Assembly (NCBI RefSeq): GCF_000276665.1
Contig: NW_004955417.1
Span: 21,655,056 to 21,719,055, forward strand
Source: Chinchilla lanigera
Lineage: Eukaryota; Chordata; Mammalia; Rodentia; Chinchillidae
Direction of reading: 5' to 3'
Length of the DNA stretch: 64,000 nucleotides
Part shown: positions 22,292 through 40,375 of the stretch, piece after piece
How positions within the stretch are numbered: position 1 is the first letter of the stretch
Layout: each line of letters opens with the position of its first letter
Made by a program: the position numbers and the translations under genes
Notes under the pieces: generated by a model
Told to the model about the DNA's origin: nothing
Databases searched by the model: none
Seen by the model: the letters and a program-made list of their open reading frames with translations, nothing else

Positions 22292-22296
22292 AAAAG
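22240..22296. repeat. (GAAA)n microsatellite
   Basis: About 14 AAAG units on the plus strand, so UUUC units in the TRPS1 mRNA. The minus-strand open frame ending in S-F-L repeats is an artefact. Confidence 0.95.
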
Positions 22297-22793
22297 AATG
22301 AAAAACAAAGGCATACATGTCAACAATGAACAATCTATTTGTGACTGACACAATGTGGGAACTGCTGAAGAGTAGTTTTGCCCAAAAAGTAATACCTGTA
22401 ATATTGCCCAAGTTAAACAAACTTCTGGTGTTACCGGCCCCTTCGTCTCCCGTGCTCAGGTTCATCTGCTTACTACTGATTTAAGCCGTCTATATATCAT
22501 GTTGCTCGAGGATTGCTACGTTGCATTTTTATATTCTTTTTAAATAAGGAAACCAATTATTGTTGTTTGGGAAATCTCTGTAAAAGATCTTGGTCACCTC
22601 TCAGATCTGTCTGTTTACATCAAAATTCCTAAGAAAGATAAATTCTGTCAAATCACTTGGACGTCAAAGCTCCTCCTGCCTCTTGGTTTCCGATGATGTG
22701 AATATTAGAGCTATGCGACAGATGAGATCAGAATAGGCCCTTTCACAACAAAACTGACGCAGAGGACTTAGTCCTGATTTCTTTCTCTCATTC

Positions 22794-22817
22794 TTTTTTT
22801 TTTTTTCTTTTTTCTTT
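22794..22817. repeat. T-rich tract
   Basis: A run of T with few C on the plus strand, A-rich in the mRNA sense, inside the 3'UTR. Confidence 0.85.
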
Positions 22818-23327
22818 GTTCAGGAAAAATGAAAATGCAAGAATGGAAATGACAACACAATATCAGAAAGGTATTTTTAACTTCATTCCCCTACAACAGT
22901 CAGGAACTGATTGAACTCTACCTGCCATCCAACTTTAAAGAAACAGAGACGGGCACTGTGAGAAAGAAACAAAACCCAAACAAAACGAAACAATACAAAG
23001 CAACTGCAAATTAACGTCAAAACGGAGTGCAAACGCCACTACAGAATGCAATAAAACATCAGTGCTGCGGATTCCAGCAACACTCATCAAAATAATTTCT
23101 GAAATGTTTCCTCTGAAACATAGACAAAGCAATAAAAAGAGGATATATGTTTATCATCTTAAGCATAACAATGTGAGTTAAGAGCTTAAAAATTAAAAAA
23201 AAAAGTACTTGGAATGAATAGTGCTACCCTTTTTTTTCCTAAGTAGGCATAAAAATATTTTCATTTCTTTCTTGTTTTCCATACCATTATATCAAGAACT
23301 TTCATGTTACCGTTTACAACTTTAATG

Positions 23328-23357
23328 CACACACACATACACACACACACACACACA
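23328..23357. repeat. (CA)n microsatellite in the 3'UTR
   Basis: (CA) repeats with one TA interruption, read as (GU) in the mRNA. GU-rich tracts are bound by CELF-type proteins in many 3'UTRs; here that is inference. Confidence 0.95.
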
Positions 23358-23497
23358 AAAAGATATCTACTGCAATAGAAATAGTTGCTTCATTACCTTG
23401 TTTGCTACATTTGCAAATGTAAACAGCTAGGCAGAGCCAGAACTGACTCCAATGTGTGATGGAATATCTTTGTTGCATACGTACACTGTAGAAAATA

Positions 23498-23503
23498 TTT
23501 ATT
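23498..23503 (-). promoter_or_regulatory. TRPS1: Possible alternative polyadenylation signal
   Basis: TTTATT on the plus strand (AATAAA on the minus), about 1.56 kb after the stop codon. Use not shown by sequence alone. Confidence 0.35.
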
Positions 23504-24191
23504 CAATATGTCAGGCACCATTATTTGAAATGTAATACATTAATATTTACTAGAAAAATAAGTTTTTTTTTTTCCTATTTGTTCTCCCAACTTCTTTAAT
23601 GAAATAAGTTAATCTGACAGTGCATCCAGTAGCTTGTAATATCTTCTACATCTCCGTGGCAAAAAATAAACTACTGGTTGGGACAATATAATGCAAATTA
23701 TTAAAGTCAGTCCTTGTACATACATCCTTGTAGCAAGCATTGAGGCTCGACTAACAGCACCTTTAACCAATTATTTAATGTTCAGTTATGTAGCCCTATT
23801 TCCCTGAGCAGTTATGCTGAGGAGCTTTCCCTTCATGGATAGTTTTTACAAAGCCTTAAGTATTAAAAGTACTATGAAGACATACTTCTAAGAATCCTAT
23901 TTAATGCTACTTACCTAAACCTGCATAATCTAATGAAGGGATTGATTGGTACATATACTAACTGTCAGTCTGTGGTAATGTAACCTTAGACGCTGCCTGA
24001 CCACAAAGTTTGGACATTATATTTAACCAAAGGAAAATAAATAAATACAGCAGGTTACCTTGTGGAGAAAGATCATGTATTCTAAGCAAATTAAACCCTC
24101 AGTGTGACATCTGCATCCACCTATTCTTTTTGAACTGAGGGGATTTCTTTAGTCATAATGTGCCGAGTGAGATTAGTGACCGACAGGAGGC

Positions 24192-24212
24192 AAAAAAAAA
24201 AAAAAAAAAAAA
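24192..24212. repeat. Poly(A)21 (U21 in the TRPS1 mRNA)
   Basis: 21 consecutive A on the plus strand, thus U21 in the mRNA. An A16 run of the mRNA lies 77 bases upstream of it. Confidence 0.95.
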
Positions 24213-24288
24213 TCCAAACTTGTTCGTCATAAACAAGAAAGAAGTATCTGGCTAAAATAAAATTACTACGTAAGCATCGAGGACATTG

Positions 24289-24304
24289 TTTTTTTTTTTT
24301 TTTT
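24289..24304. repeat. Poly(T)16 (A16 in the TRPS1 mRNA)
   Basis: 16 consecutive T on the plus strand, thus A16 in the mRNA. It would mis-prime oligo-dT cDNA synthesis and can pair with the U21 run nearby. Confidence 0.95.
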
Positions 24305-24729
24305 AAATAGGAATATATTTGGACAAAATGAACCTAAACTGCAAACGAAAGGACTACAGACTATTTGAACATCTAGAGGACGATAATATCAAGGAGGGTG
24401 TGCATGTGTATGTACAGGCAGGGCTGGCTGAAACCATCGTGCCACCCATCTGTCACGTTTCTTGCTGCTCTCTCACCAAGCCTAACCAGAGTTCCGCATT
24501 TCTAGGTCCAAATCTGAAACATGGCCACTGAGAGGAGACTGATGGGAGAGGGCACCATTTTCCTTCCCTCACCCTCAAGATTCAATTTTTCCTCCTTTGT
24601 GTTGGATTTCTTGATATTTCTAAATGTAGGACACAACGTCTGAGTTTTTGAACAAATGGGCCACTGGCCAAGCCAATACTGCTTTTGTATCGTACTATCT
24701 ATGTAAACCCTTTCAGATTCTAGACATTT

Positions 24730-24735
24730 TTTATT
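24730..24735 (-). promoter_or_regulatory. TRPS1: Possible proximal polyadenylation signal
   Basis: TTTATT on the plus strand (AATAAA on the minus), about 330 bases after the stop codon. If used, it would give a very short 3'UTR. Use not shown by sequence alone. Confidence 0.35.
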
Positions 24736-25060
24736 CCTTGTACAGAAGCATAGTTATAATCTGGTGGGACTTTGTATGGAACGTTTTCCCCAGGACATAT
24801 GGCCAAGATAGCTCTGATTCGCTAAGTGTTAAAAAATGATTGTTTACCACCTTCCATTCTTTCTCACTGACCACCTGTCTCATTTTTAAATCTTGGTAAC
24901 CTACTCATCAAAAGAAAGAAGAGTAAAAGAAGGGAATTTCATGTTGGATAAGGCAGGCTCTATGAAGTATTTTTTTAATAGGTCTTCATAAGACATTACA
25001 AGCTAGTGAATTCCCATCAAGAAACCCTATTTCTATTTAATTGTGCTAAGTGCTAAGGTT

Positions 25061-31589
<6,529 letters not shown>

Positions 31590-31715
31590 AATAACCAGAT
31601 ATAGGAATCAGACTACCGGTATTCAAAACCTGTCTCTGCCATTCACTAGGTGCAATTCTGGGCAAATTACTTAACTCTCAGGTCTGAAATACTCCCGACC
31701 TTTACTGTGTGAGCT
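31590..31715 (+). repeat. MIR remnant
   Basis: 'tattcaaaacctgtctctgccattcacta', 'ctgggcaaattacttaactctcagg' match the MIR order (attcaaatcc...ctctgccact...gggcaagttacttaacct). Plus orientation. Confidence 0.8.
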
Positions 31716-32277
31716 GCTGATAGTTATGGGGGTTAACAGACCCAATTAAGACAGCACCAGACATGAAGGAATTGTTCCGTAAGTTAGCTGTGCGTCAGGG
31801 GATTCAAGTATGTTTTCCTTCATATGAGAAACATACTTTGTTAGTTTTGTTTTCACCTCAAGTCTCATTATTAAACAGGCACAATTTGTTTCAGCCCTCT
31901 AGGTGGATATTATCAAATCTTCTCAAATATGAGAACGGAAAGTTGAGTCAGAGCGAAATATCAAGGTGTTCACACCTCAAATTCAATAGGAGCCTGCTGC
32001 GCGGGGGTGGAGAGGAGGAGGGGAGAAGTAGTTTACCCATAAGATGCTACCTGCCATTTCCACAGATTTAGCACTTTGGTGAGCTTAACAGAACTGTATT
32101 TTTGGTGCACTGAAATTTCTGGAAAAAAATCTGACCACACAAACGAAGGTCTCTCTCTACCCCATGGCCCAGGCAGGTGAGATCCTTGACTTGGTCACAC
32201 TGTGTAATGGATGTACAGGGAAGACACTTCCTTGAAGTTATCCATACCGTGAGCCCAATCAAAACCAGAGAAATGGT
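31716..32277 (-). other. TRPS1: TRPS1 intron, no feature seen
   Basis: Unique-looking intron sequence. The 102-codon plus-strand open frame at 31763-32071 has no recognisable feature. Confidence 0.6.
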
Positions 32278-32441
32278 GCCAGGCATGGTGGGGCACACCT
32301 GCAATCCTAGCACTGTGGAGGCTGAAGCAGGAGGATCACTATGAGTTCTAAGTCAGCTTGGACTACAAAGTCAGTTTAAGGTCAGTCTGAATGGCATGGT
32401 GAAACCCTGTCTCAAAATGACAGGGAAAAAAAAAAAAGAGC
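32278..32441 (+). repeat. B1-like (7SL-derived) SINE
   Basis: Starts 'gccaggcatggtggggcaca', continues 'ggaggctgaagcaggaggat', and ends 'aaccctgtctcaaaa' with an A-rich tail at 32429-32440. An internal duplication of the 'agtcagttta/aggtcagtctg' part fits B1 rather than Alu. Plus orientation. Confidence 0.9.
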
Positions 32442-33552
32442 CAAGAACAGTTAGCTATGAAAGAAGAGTCTGCAAAGGTTGCCAAGTGGCACCTCCCCTC
32501 TGCACTTCATAAAGAGCAACCTCTGCATTTAAAGAAAAGGAAAAGCACTAAAGCCCTTACTTTATTCATGGTTTATGTTGCATGGCAGAGTTTTAACTTA
32601 TTTTGTTCTTCTCCTTTGTACTAAGCTTGTTTAAGGCAGAAATCATGTTTCCTAACAGGCGTGAATAGTCTATGAAACACCAAGGACAAGCTCTGTTGTG
32701 GATGGCTAAATACTAACAAAATTTCAAAATAGTCTTACCTGCTATTCTTTTTGTCCTTAGTGTTCACTCCCTATTTGGGGGAGGGGACAAGTTGTATTTT
32801 GTTTTGTTTTTTTAAAATCCATTTCAAACTTATTCCATTCAGGTTGACAAGTTTTTCTAGAGTTGGGCCGAGATAGTCAATAATGTTATAGAAAGTAAAA
32901 TAAGAAAACACATCATTTGATCCTTCCACACCTATTTCTGAGAGACAGTTTGACAGCGTAACTGGGCTTTTGCTAGGCCAGTCAGGAGGGCAAAGCTCCG
33001 ATACCTCCATCCTTGTAGTCATCCGCAATGGCTGATGGTTCTAGATGTGCATGTGTAGATTTAAAAATCTTTCTTGCCCTATAAGCTGTGTTTAACAGAT
33101 AATAATAATTTACACCCCTGTGACCCTGTGCAGGAGAATAGAAGATTAGGAATCCTATGGATAATGTTATGGGTAGGAATAAGTAACTTACCAAGGGACC
33201 CTGTTACAGTGAACAACTTGCACTTTTAAAGTCATCTACACATTGCATTCTCTGCCCCTGAACTTCTTAAGTACACTGTCTGTTTCCATGAGGGTTCAGG
33301 TGGTACTAGAATGAAGACAGTTACCCCAAAACTCCAACCAACCTAAAAGTAAGCCCAACTGCACATTTCTACAGGAAAAAAAAAAAAAAAACTACTATCA
33401 GTAATGTAAGGAAATGACTGTTATTAAATTCAGCATCTAGTGTTAATAGTTTGACTAGTGATGTTAAGGTTGCATTTGTGTGTTACGTCCACACAGTCTA
33501 TGTTTGTTGGTAACATCCTGTGCAGAAAAAGAAGGGTAAGGGATGGAAAGAA
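32442..33552 (-). other. TRPS1: TRPS1 intron, no feature seen
   Basis: Unique-looking intron sequence with an A18-class run near 33376-33391. No gene recognised. Confidence 0.6.
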
Positions 33553-33717
33553 GAATTGCCAGAGTTTTTAAGCGAGTGTGTACGGTTTAGAAAGTTCGTT
33601 TCAATAATTGCTGAGATATTTTCAGGCAACTGAAAGATGAATTACTAGAGTTTTTAAGCGAGTGTGAACGGTCTAGCAAGTTCTTTTCAATAATTGCTGA
33701 GATATTTTCAGGCAACT
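33553..33717. repeat. 86-bp tandem duplication
   Basis: 33553-33638 and 33639-33717 are neighbouring copies with a period of 86 bp and about six differences over 79 compared bases. Both carry 'agagtttttaagcgagtgtg' and 'ttcaataattgctgagatat'. Two copies only; not a known repeat to me. Confidence 0.95.
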
Positions 33718-34689
33718 TTTCTGTATTTCAAATGTATTATACCCACAACAGTGATTTTCTACAACAGCAACGTGGGTATACTGTGCATAACTGTGCCTGC
33801 CAGGATTTAAAACAGAAAATGATACACGTATTTTTCTAATGTGACTACATTTTAAGTCTAACCTAATCCCCCACTTGCATCGGAGTATACCAAGAAAGAT
33901 AAAATACTTTAAAACAAAATAGCTTTAGTCTTTAGGTGTACAGTAAAACACTCTGTCAGTATCACTGTGGTTAATTTTCTTCCCAAGTACTGATCAAGTT
34001 TTGCTTTGGGGGGCTTAATTCTTCAGTTACTTATATATCATTCTAGGCTCAGTCTTGGCGTTTATGTTGATAAATCGAGATATGACTTAAGGGAAGAAAA
34101 TTTAAAAAAAGTTAAATTGATTCAGCTGTTTTTATTGCTTATTTTATTTTATTATTTGAAGAGCTGCCAAAAACAAAGATTTTAAGGTTTTCAAATTTCA
34201 TTATTAACAAAGAGCCGATTTCATCTGATTAATAAAAAGTAAATTTGATTGAATTATTCACTCAAGTGGCTTAGCATTCATAGACATGGATATTCACTTC
34301 TAAGATATTAAAAGTCTCCATTGGTGAAGGAATTTGTGCAGAAATGATCTTTTATAATAGTTTTCTATGACTAAGAACCATACTGAAACCATGTAATTAC
34401 ATAACAGCCCTTGATGGGCAGAGTATTTACCCACATTTTTTATGGTTTTATATCAGCCATTTTAAATCGAATCAATCTGAAATTTGATATACGTGCTGTT
34501 AGTCTGGAGGTACCTCAAATATTTTTAACTCTTTAAATATTTTCTGTGTTTATTTGATTATATCAAGAATTCTTTGCAAATTTCATTTCAGGGAAAAGCA
34601 CAGATGGCTATGATAGAACCTTCTGGTACAATTCTGCAGTCATAAAATTTCAGTGGTAAACGTAATTCAATTCAGATACGGGAATAATT
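33718..34689 (-). other. TRPS1: TRPS1 intron, possible conserved non-coding DNA
   Basis: No repeat recognised. 34000-34600 is AT-rich with many TAAT/ATTA homeodomain-type cores and non-repetitive texture, as seen in developmental enhancers; this is inference from texture only. Confidence 0.45.
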
Positions 34690-34770
34690 ACGGAGTGTCC
34701 ACCTGTGCCAGGCACCGTGCTACAAGCACGGCAGCAATGCGATGTCCTAGAGTTTCCAGTGGAGAAAACA
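34690..34770 (+). repeat. L2/MIR tail remnant
   Basis: 'gtgccaggcaccgtgctaca' matches the 'tgtgccaggcactgtgctag' core of L2 and MIR elements. Confidence 0.6.
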
Positions 34771-36688
34771 CGGAGCAGAAGTGATGCAAACCGAGATAGC
34801 GCACGGACACTGACAATCTGAGTCATGTACATTATATGGGAATTTCTCTGAAGAAACTCATGTATTTTTCACAAATCCCATTTAAAGGCTGAAAGTCATC
34901 TAGTCATGAGAAGATCCACTTTCTGTGTGCCTTTATAAAATGTGCAATAATCTGATTTTTAAAAAATAAGTTAACACTTGTTTTATTTTGTTCCATTAGT
35001 AGCAATGTCCTGTCAACAACATTGCCCTATTAATTATCAAGAGTTGACATCGACTTGAGTTATAATGTGTTCATGACTATCAGATATGTATTCACATCAT
35101 AACTGTGGAATAAACGATCAATACTATCTTAGTCCTTATCACTATTTTTCACTACAGGGAGACAGGCTTTCTCATCTCCTCTGTGCCTCTTTTCCCTGAA
35201 AACAGAACAAACAGGTTACTGACTGCATACCGCCCTACACAACATAAAGAACGCTACAGCTAGAGCAACTTACAACTAGATGGTGGCTTGCAATGAATAA
35301 CGTTAGGTAACGGGCAGAATTTTACCAGAAGCACAAGCAGCCCAGTAGTTTACAAGAGCAGGGGAAACGCTCTGCCAACAGAAAGCAACAGTTACCAATA
35401 TCCTGGCTGACTTTTGTTCCAACTAAAATCACGAAGAATCAGCTGAAATGGGCTGTACGACAAGTCTATGCCTGCTTTCAAAGAGCCAGCCCTCTTTGCC
35501 CTCAGAATTCTTGCCAGAAAACGGAAAGGACTCTGCAAGGTTCAGCCAAGCACCCATCCTATAATCACCTATCTCAGCGCTTGGAAACAAAACTTGTTTA
35601 CCCTGCTTATTCAACTCGCTTCCTGAATACATCCACACTGATCACGGAGACCGGTGCAAAACGACACTCCCGGCTAGATGCAATGGAACAACTCTTGTTG
35701 CAGGACGTGAGGCAAAACGCAGTCCAGTAATGGTACACTGTGCCCAAGCATGGGTGTACCTGAGATTTATGCCATACCTTACCACACAGGGACCACAGGT
35801 TATGCTAAACACATTAGCTCTTTCTCTTCTGGTGAGCAACTGGCGATTTTTGGAGAGAAACAGCAGAAATCAAGATTTCCCAATGTATATCCCACATTTT
35901 ATACATATAGTCTTCAAGTGGGAAAGCTTTAGTAATTTATAACTAGTGCGCAAGTCTGAGGACCCCCTCTCCCTTCTTTAACTACAATACTCTGTGACTG
36001 AGCCTACGAAACATTCAGTGTCACACAAAAATTACATAACAGGATCGGGACTGGAAAAAGCAGATCCGGGGAGTTCTGACATGTGCTGTTTCTGTAATAA
36101 TGTGCTATCTTACAGCAAGTATGCATTTGGACAGCTAAAAATACGGCTGAAAATTTATGTCTGCGCTGTCTTTTTCATTCCACGTGAAAGTCATTATTGT
36201 CAAAGGAACTACTCAAGTCTCTCACTGCTTCTATTTCTGCCACCATGTATCTGTTCTCACCTTTCCTCCTGCTACAACAATGGCTGGAAAGTTGCTCTAC
36301 AGGGACTTTTTCTTCTATGCCAGTGCCAAAACCTGACACTGAAAGAGGAAAAAATTATAATAAGAGATTTTTTGGAGGCGCCGTTAGAACAATTTTAGCA
36401 CCTCCTAAGCAAACTTCAACTTGAGAATAAAATAATGAGTGCTTTTATACATTTACTGCAGAGTATACTTAACAAATGCATTATGGGATGCTTCACACTA
36501 TAAAACTAAAAATCTCAATGATAGAGACCAAGTATAGAAAAAGTCTAACGTGCAATGTTTTCTGCTAATAAGCATTGAGCTGGAGAGATCCAAATAGTTA
36601 TTTTATGTATTATCTGTGTAGAGCTGCCTTGGTAATCTACAATGATGATGATTTTGTAAGTGCAAAGAAAAAAAAAAATTCAGAACTT
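34771..36688 (-). other. TRPS1: TRPS1 intron, no feature seen
   Basis: Unique-looking intron sequence. The 134-codon open frame at 35994-36398 has no protein features and no splice or start context; treated as chance. Confidence 0.6.
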
Positions 36689-36699
36689 TTTCCTATGTA

Positions 36700-36796
36700 C
36701 TTTTTCTTTTTTTTTTTTTTCAGGAACCAGGAATCGAACTCATGACCTTGCACTTGCCAGGCAGGTGCTGTACCGCTGAGCTAAATCCCCAGCCCC
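36700..36796 (-). mobile_element. ID-type SINE
   Basis: Minus orientation: on the plus strand a T-rich tail (36701-36720) is followed by 'aatcgaactcatgacc', 'cacttgccaggcaggtgctg' and 'gctgagctaaatccccagcc', the antisense of a rodent ID element. An 11-bp exact target duplication TTTCCTATGTA lies at 36689-36699 and 36797-36807. Confidence 0.95.
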
Positions 36797-36807
36797 TTTC
36801 CTATGTA

Positions 36808-39309
36808 TTGGCAAGAACTGGCCCAAGAAGCACTACTGTCCTCTAGGTAGTTATGTGTACATCAGTAGCTCCTCCAACATTACTGGGAGCCGCACATTCT
36901 TCTGAAAACTTCATGATGTTTTCCCCAGGGGGAAAAAAAAAATGTGCAAAATATTTTACAAATAATGTCAGGATGCTCAGAAGAAGGTCCCGCACCAAAT
37001 AAAATCAAAGATTTCCTCTGGGTCTGAATCTCCTAGATTCCAGGTTAAGATCTCTTGATATATATTATCCTGGTTCAAATGTAAGGTAAATAATTAGGTA
37101 TCATGATTCTGCTTGTATTTAGATAAAGCAAAGAGAGTGGTTCTTCGGCTTATCTGGCATCCAAAAGCCTCATTTAAACACTGCACGATGTATACATACA
37201 TCCAACATTATGTGGTACCCCATTAATATGTACAACTTATATATATTAGTATACCAGTTAAATATAAAAAAACAAAATTAACTAAAAACTTGGTCTCTAT
37301 TTTAAAAAATTAACTAAAAACTTGGTCTGTTTCGACAAAAAGGCAGGATCATGTTTTATCAAGCATTTATGAATCAATTACCCGATACAATCTTCTTGTT
37401 TGACACTTTTTATGCTGTCGCTAATAATCACCACAGTACATCAAATCTCTTATCTTTAAAATGATCCTAAGAGACCAGTACTCTTCTTACTCCCTCCACT
37501 TTCAGGATGACAAAACCAAGACTCAGAAATATTTTTCAGTTGCCAAATAGTAGGCTAAGGTCCAAACCTTGGTCCCCCTCACTTCAGAGTCACCGTGCTT
37601 AACTGCATGTCAGGTCTAATTCCTGCTGAGGAAACTGGGGAAATTTTATCAAAATTATTTCCTCATCACCTGGCTTTGAAGAATCCCTATCTCTTCAAAC
37701 CACCCTACAACAGCTGACTGAAATTATGCAAGTTTTGAGGTAGCAGAAAGAAATGACTCATTTTTGATCAGATACAGCAAGGAGCTGCTTGAGGTTGACA
37801 GACAGTCATAGCTAGAGGAACAGAACATTTGGCCGATGGAGCAGCGGTGGTGGGGATGGTGGGGGCAGCACTTGTCTTTTGATGTCACAGTGTCAAAAAA
37901 AGAAAAAAATCTCTGTGAACGAAGCCTGTGCTTACAAGCAGAATTTGTCAGGGACTCACAGGCCCTCATCCTGCCTGTGACATGGGAGGGCCGAGTTGGC
38001 TAGAGATGGGACAGGAAAAACAAAAAACAAAAAAACAAAACCATGCTGGTGTTGTGCTGTGTTCCATAAATACAAGTGTTCAGGTAACAGCTTCTAGATT
38101 GACTTTATCTATCTGAATAGTCCTAGGCAGAGACCTTCTGCAGTGTTTGGTATCACCATTACTCAAGATAAAACATGTTAAGTTTGAAAGATAGAGTTTA
38201 TTCCAAAATTCTCAAGGTTCCAAGAACATGAAAATATCACTATTTCTCTTACACACCTCCCCTATTATTAAATACAAGTTCATGTTCTTCATCTACTTAT
38301 AGAATATCTCATTTTCACAGGTAAGACGCCTTCCGTTCTACCACACAGCAGTGAGGCCCAACATGTTCCTAACGTCTTAGAACAGCTAAGCACTTTTTAT
38401 AAGCTCTCAACTTAAGATGACACAGTGCAAATCAGACACTGAAACTATTTCTTCTGCACAGCAAAACGATGGTAACTACTGACTATGTCCATTTCAACAG
38501 CAGCAAAAACTTCTGGAAATGTAAGAGTTAAATATGAGATTCAAAATAATTACCGGTCATATTAAAAATGTGTCCATGCGTCAATAAAGACACCAGTACA
38601 AGAAACCCAAGTTGGACTTAATACTAGGCTGACAACACTGGGAATAATTCATGACATATTTCATTCTGTATGATTTTTAGATACATCACCCGGGAGGGGG
38701 AACAACTAGGGAAAATGAGTCTTCATGTCATTTAATTTTTGAATCTATAAATCCTTTTTAAATGTTATCACATCTTTACTTAAACTTTATCATTCCTCAG
38801 GATGCACAGTATTATAAATATTTAAAACCATGCTTCCAATGGTTGAAACAAGTGCCTAGTATGTTGTGTCCTACAAATAGAAACTTGTGTTTTTAATAAG
38901 AGCTCTGTAACTGCTGTAAGTAAAGCAGAACACAAGGAGATAATTTCATTAGCCAGGTACTGTGCAGACAGGGAGACCGAAGCTGATTTTTAAGTTTTAA
39001 TAAGATGATTTTTATAAGACTACTTGGAATTTCCTTAACAATAATGATGTCATTTTGTAATAACTGAAATCTTTCATGGGAAAACTGTTTCTTCAATAAC
39101 TCACCCAATTACACAGGAAAGTCCTGTAATAGGTTGTCCCTCCCACCCCCCACCAAAGAGCTCACGTACAGGACTTCCTTTTCAATTACCAACTTGTCTG
39201 CAGTACCATCTGTAAAAGCGAACACATACCTTATGCCGCCAGTTTCTGCTTTTGTACATCCATTAGTGGGACTGGCTGCAGCTGCTCGAGAAGAAAGCAG
39301 TGACTGTCT
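36808..39309 (-). other. TRPS1: TRPS1 intron with MIR remnant and short duplication
   Basis: 37420-37570 resembles a MIR in plus orientation ('cactttcaggatgacaaaac', 'ccaagactcagaaat'). A 22-base segment with 'attaactaaaaacttggtct' is repeated at 37276-37296 and 37308-37328. Otherwise no feature seen. Confidence 0.55.
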
Positions 39310-39351
39310 TTGTGTGTATGTGTGTGTGTGTATATATATACATATATATAT
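39310..39351. repeat. (TG)n(TA)n microsatellite
   Basis: (TG) with one TATG interruption, then (TA) units. Confidence 0.95.
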
Positions 39352-40269
39352 TTCCCCTTCAGTCCAACCATGCTAGCTCCACGTAGTACGCTGCCCTAGA
39401 GAGGCAAGTTCGCTTTCTAGTCTCACTTGCACCCGATCTCTCTGTGATCTGGAGTTTGTTCATCACACTGTATCACATACCACAGCAAGAACTACCTCAT
39501 CGCATCCAGTACTCTCAAGGCACCCCCCGGTCACCCAAAAGGAACAGTTAAAATCATCTTGTACTCTGACATTTTGTGCATGGAGCAGAGGATCAGGAAA
39601 CCAATACTGAGACCTGGCAGAAGAAATGGAGACACAAAACTCCTGCTGAGTGAGATTTTATTTCAGGAGAGGGGCTCTGAAAATAGAATGCAGTCACCTC
39701 CCAAACACTTTATTTCCCCCTGCCTCATGCTTATGTCCTTCTTCTGTTGGCATTATTTTTTCCCCAGTCAAACATTATATTAAACTGTTCAGTCTCAGTC
39801 AAAGATGTAAAACAAAAATAGCAAGAAGTTACCTACAATTAATTTTTTAAAGGGATCTTCCCTAAAGAAACAATGTTTCTATTGTGAAATAACAGAGATT
39901 TAAAAAAGAAAAGGGAAAAGAAAAAAGAGACCAAGCTCTTAAAAGAATGATGGGAAAAAAGATGCACCGACAGGCTGAATGTAAACACGTCAGGGAAACA
40001 AAAATTAAAGAAACAAAAAGTGCTCAGTTATGATTCATCCTGCACTATTTCACACCTTTACAAATTTATCCCAAACATACCAAAGTTATTCTTCATCACA
40101 AGAGGAACTTCGTTGGCGGGGGGAGCATAAACTTTTGGAATATCAAAGAGTCAATTTTGCCTTAGCTTTTCACATATTAAATCTTTTAAAACTGCCAAAT
40201 AGCTGTACTTTCTCCGCATTTAGGAGTAAGGGACAGTGCTGGATTCTAATTAGTTGTATATGTCAATTA
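39352..40269 (-). other. TRPS1: TRPS1 intron, no feature seen
   Basis: Unique-looking sequence with an A/G-rich patch at 39900-39935. No gene recognised. Confidence 0.55.
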
Positions 40270-40375
40270 CTCTCAGGAGACCGGGGCCTTTGAAGGCAGG
40301 ACCTATTTTTCTTTTAATCTTTATATTAGCAGTGTATTGCACATGGTAGGCACTTAATTAATGACAGCTTAACTG
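40270..40375 (+). repeat. L2 3'-end remnant
   Basis: 'gaaggcaggacctattttt', 'ttatattagcagtgtattgc', 'acatggtaggcacttaatta' follow the order of an L2 tail. Confidence 0.65.

Larger units (their letters stand above)
19490..25060 (-). other. TRPS1: TRPS1 3'UTR
   Basis: Runs from the TRPS1 stop codon to a polyadenylation signal at 19508-19513, about 5.57 kb. The human TRPS1 transcript, as I recall it, also has a 3'UTR of about 5.5 kb, which supports this distal site. No open frame of interest lies inside. It holds a UUUC repeat, a GU repeat, a U21 and an A16 run, a 20/22-bp tandem repeat and an ancient MIR/L2-like remnant, each listed separately. Earlier AATAAA hexamers at 24730-24735 and 23498-23503 could give shorter transcripts. 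A long, AU-rich 3'UTR suggests control by RNA-binding proteins and microRNAs; this is inference. Confidence 0.8.

Noticed and set aside
33553..33717. CRISPR-like direct repeat
   Set aside because: Only two adjacent 86-bp copies without spacers in a mammalian intron.
35994..36398. 134-codon plus-strand open frame
   Set aside because: No recognisable domain or start context; an expected length by chance in 64 kb of DNA.
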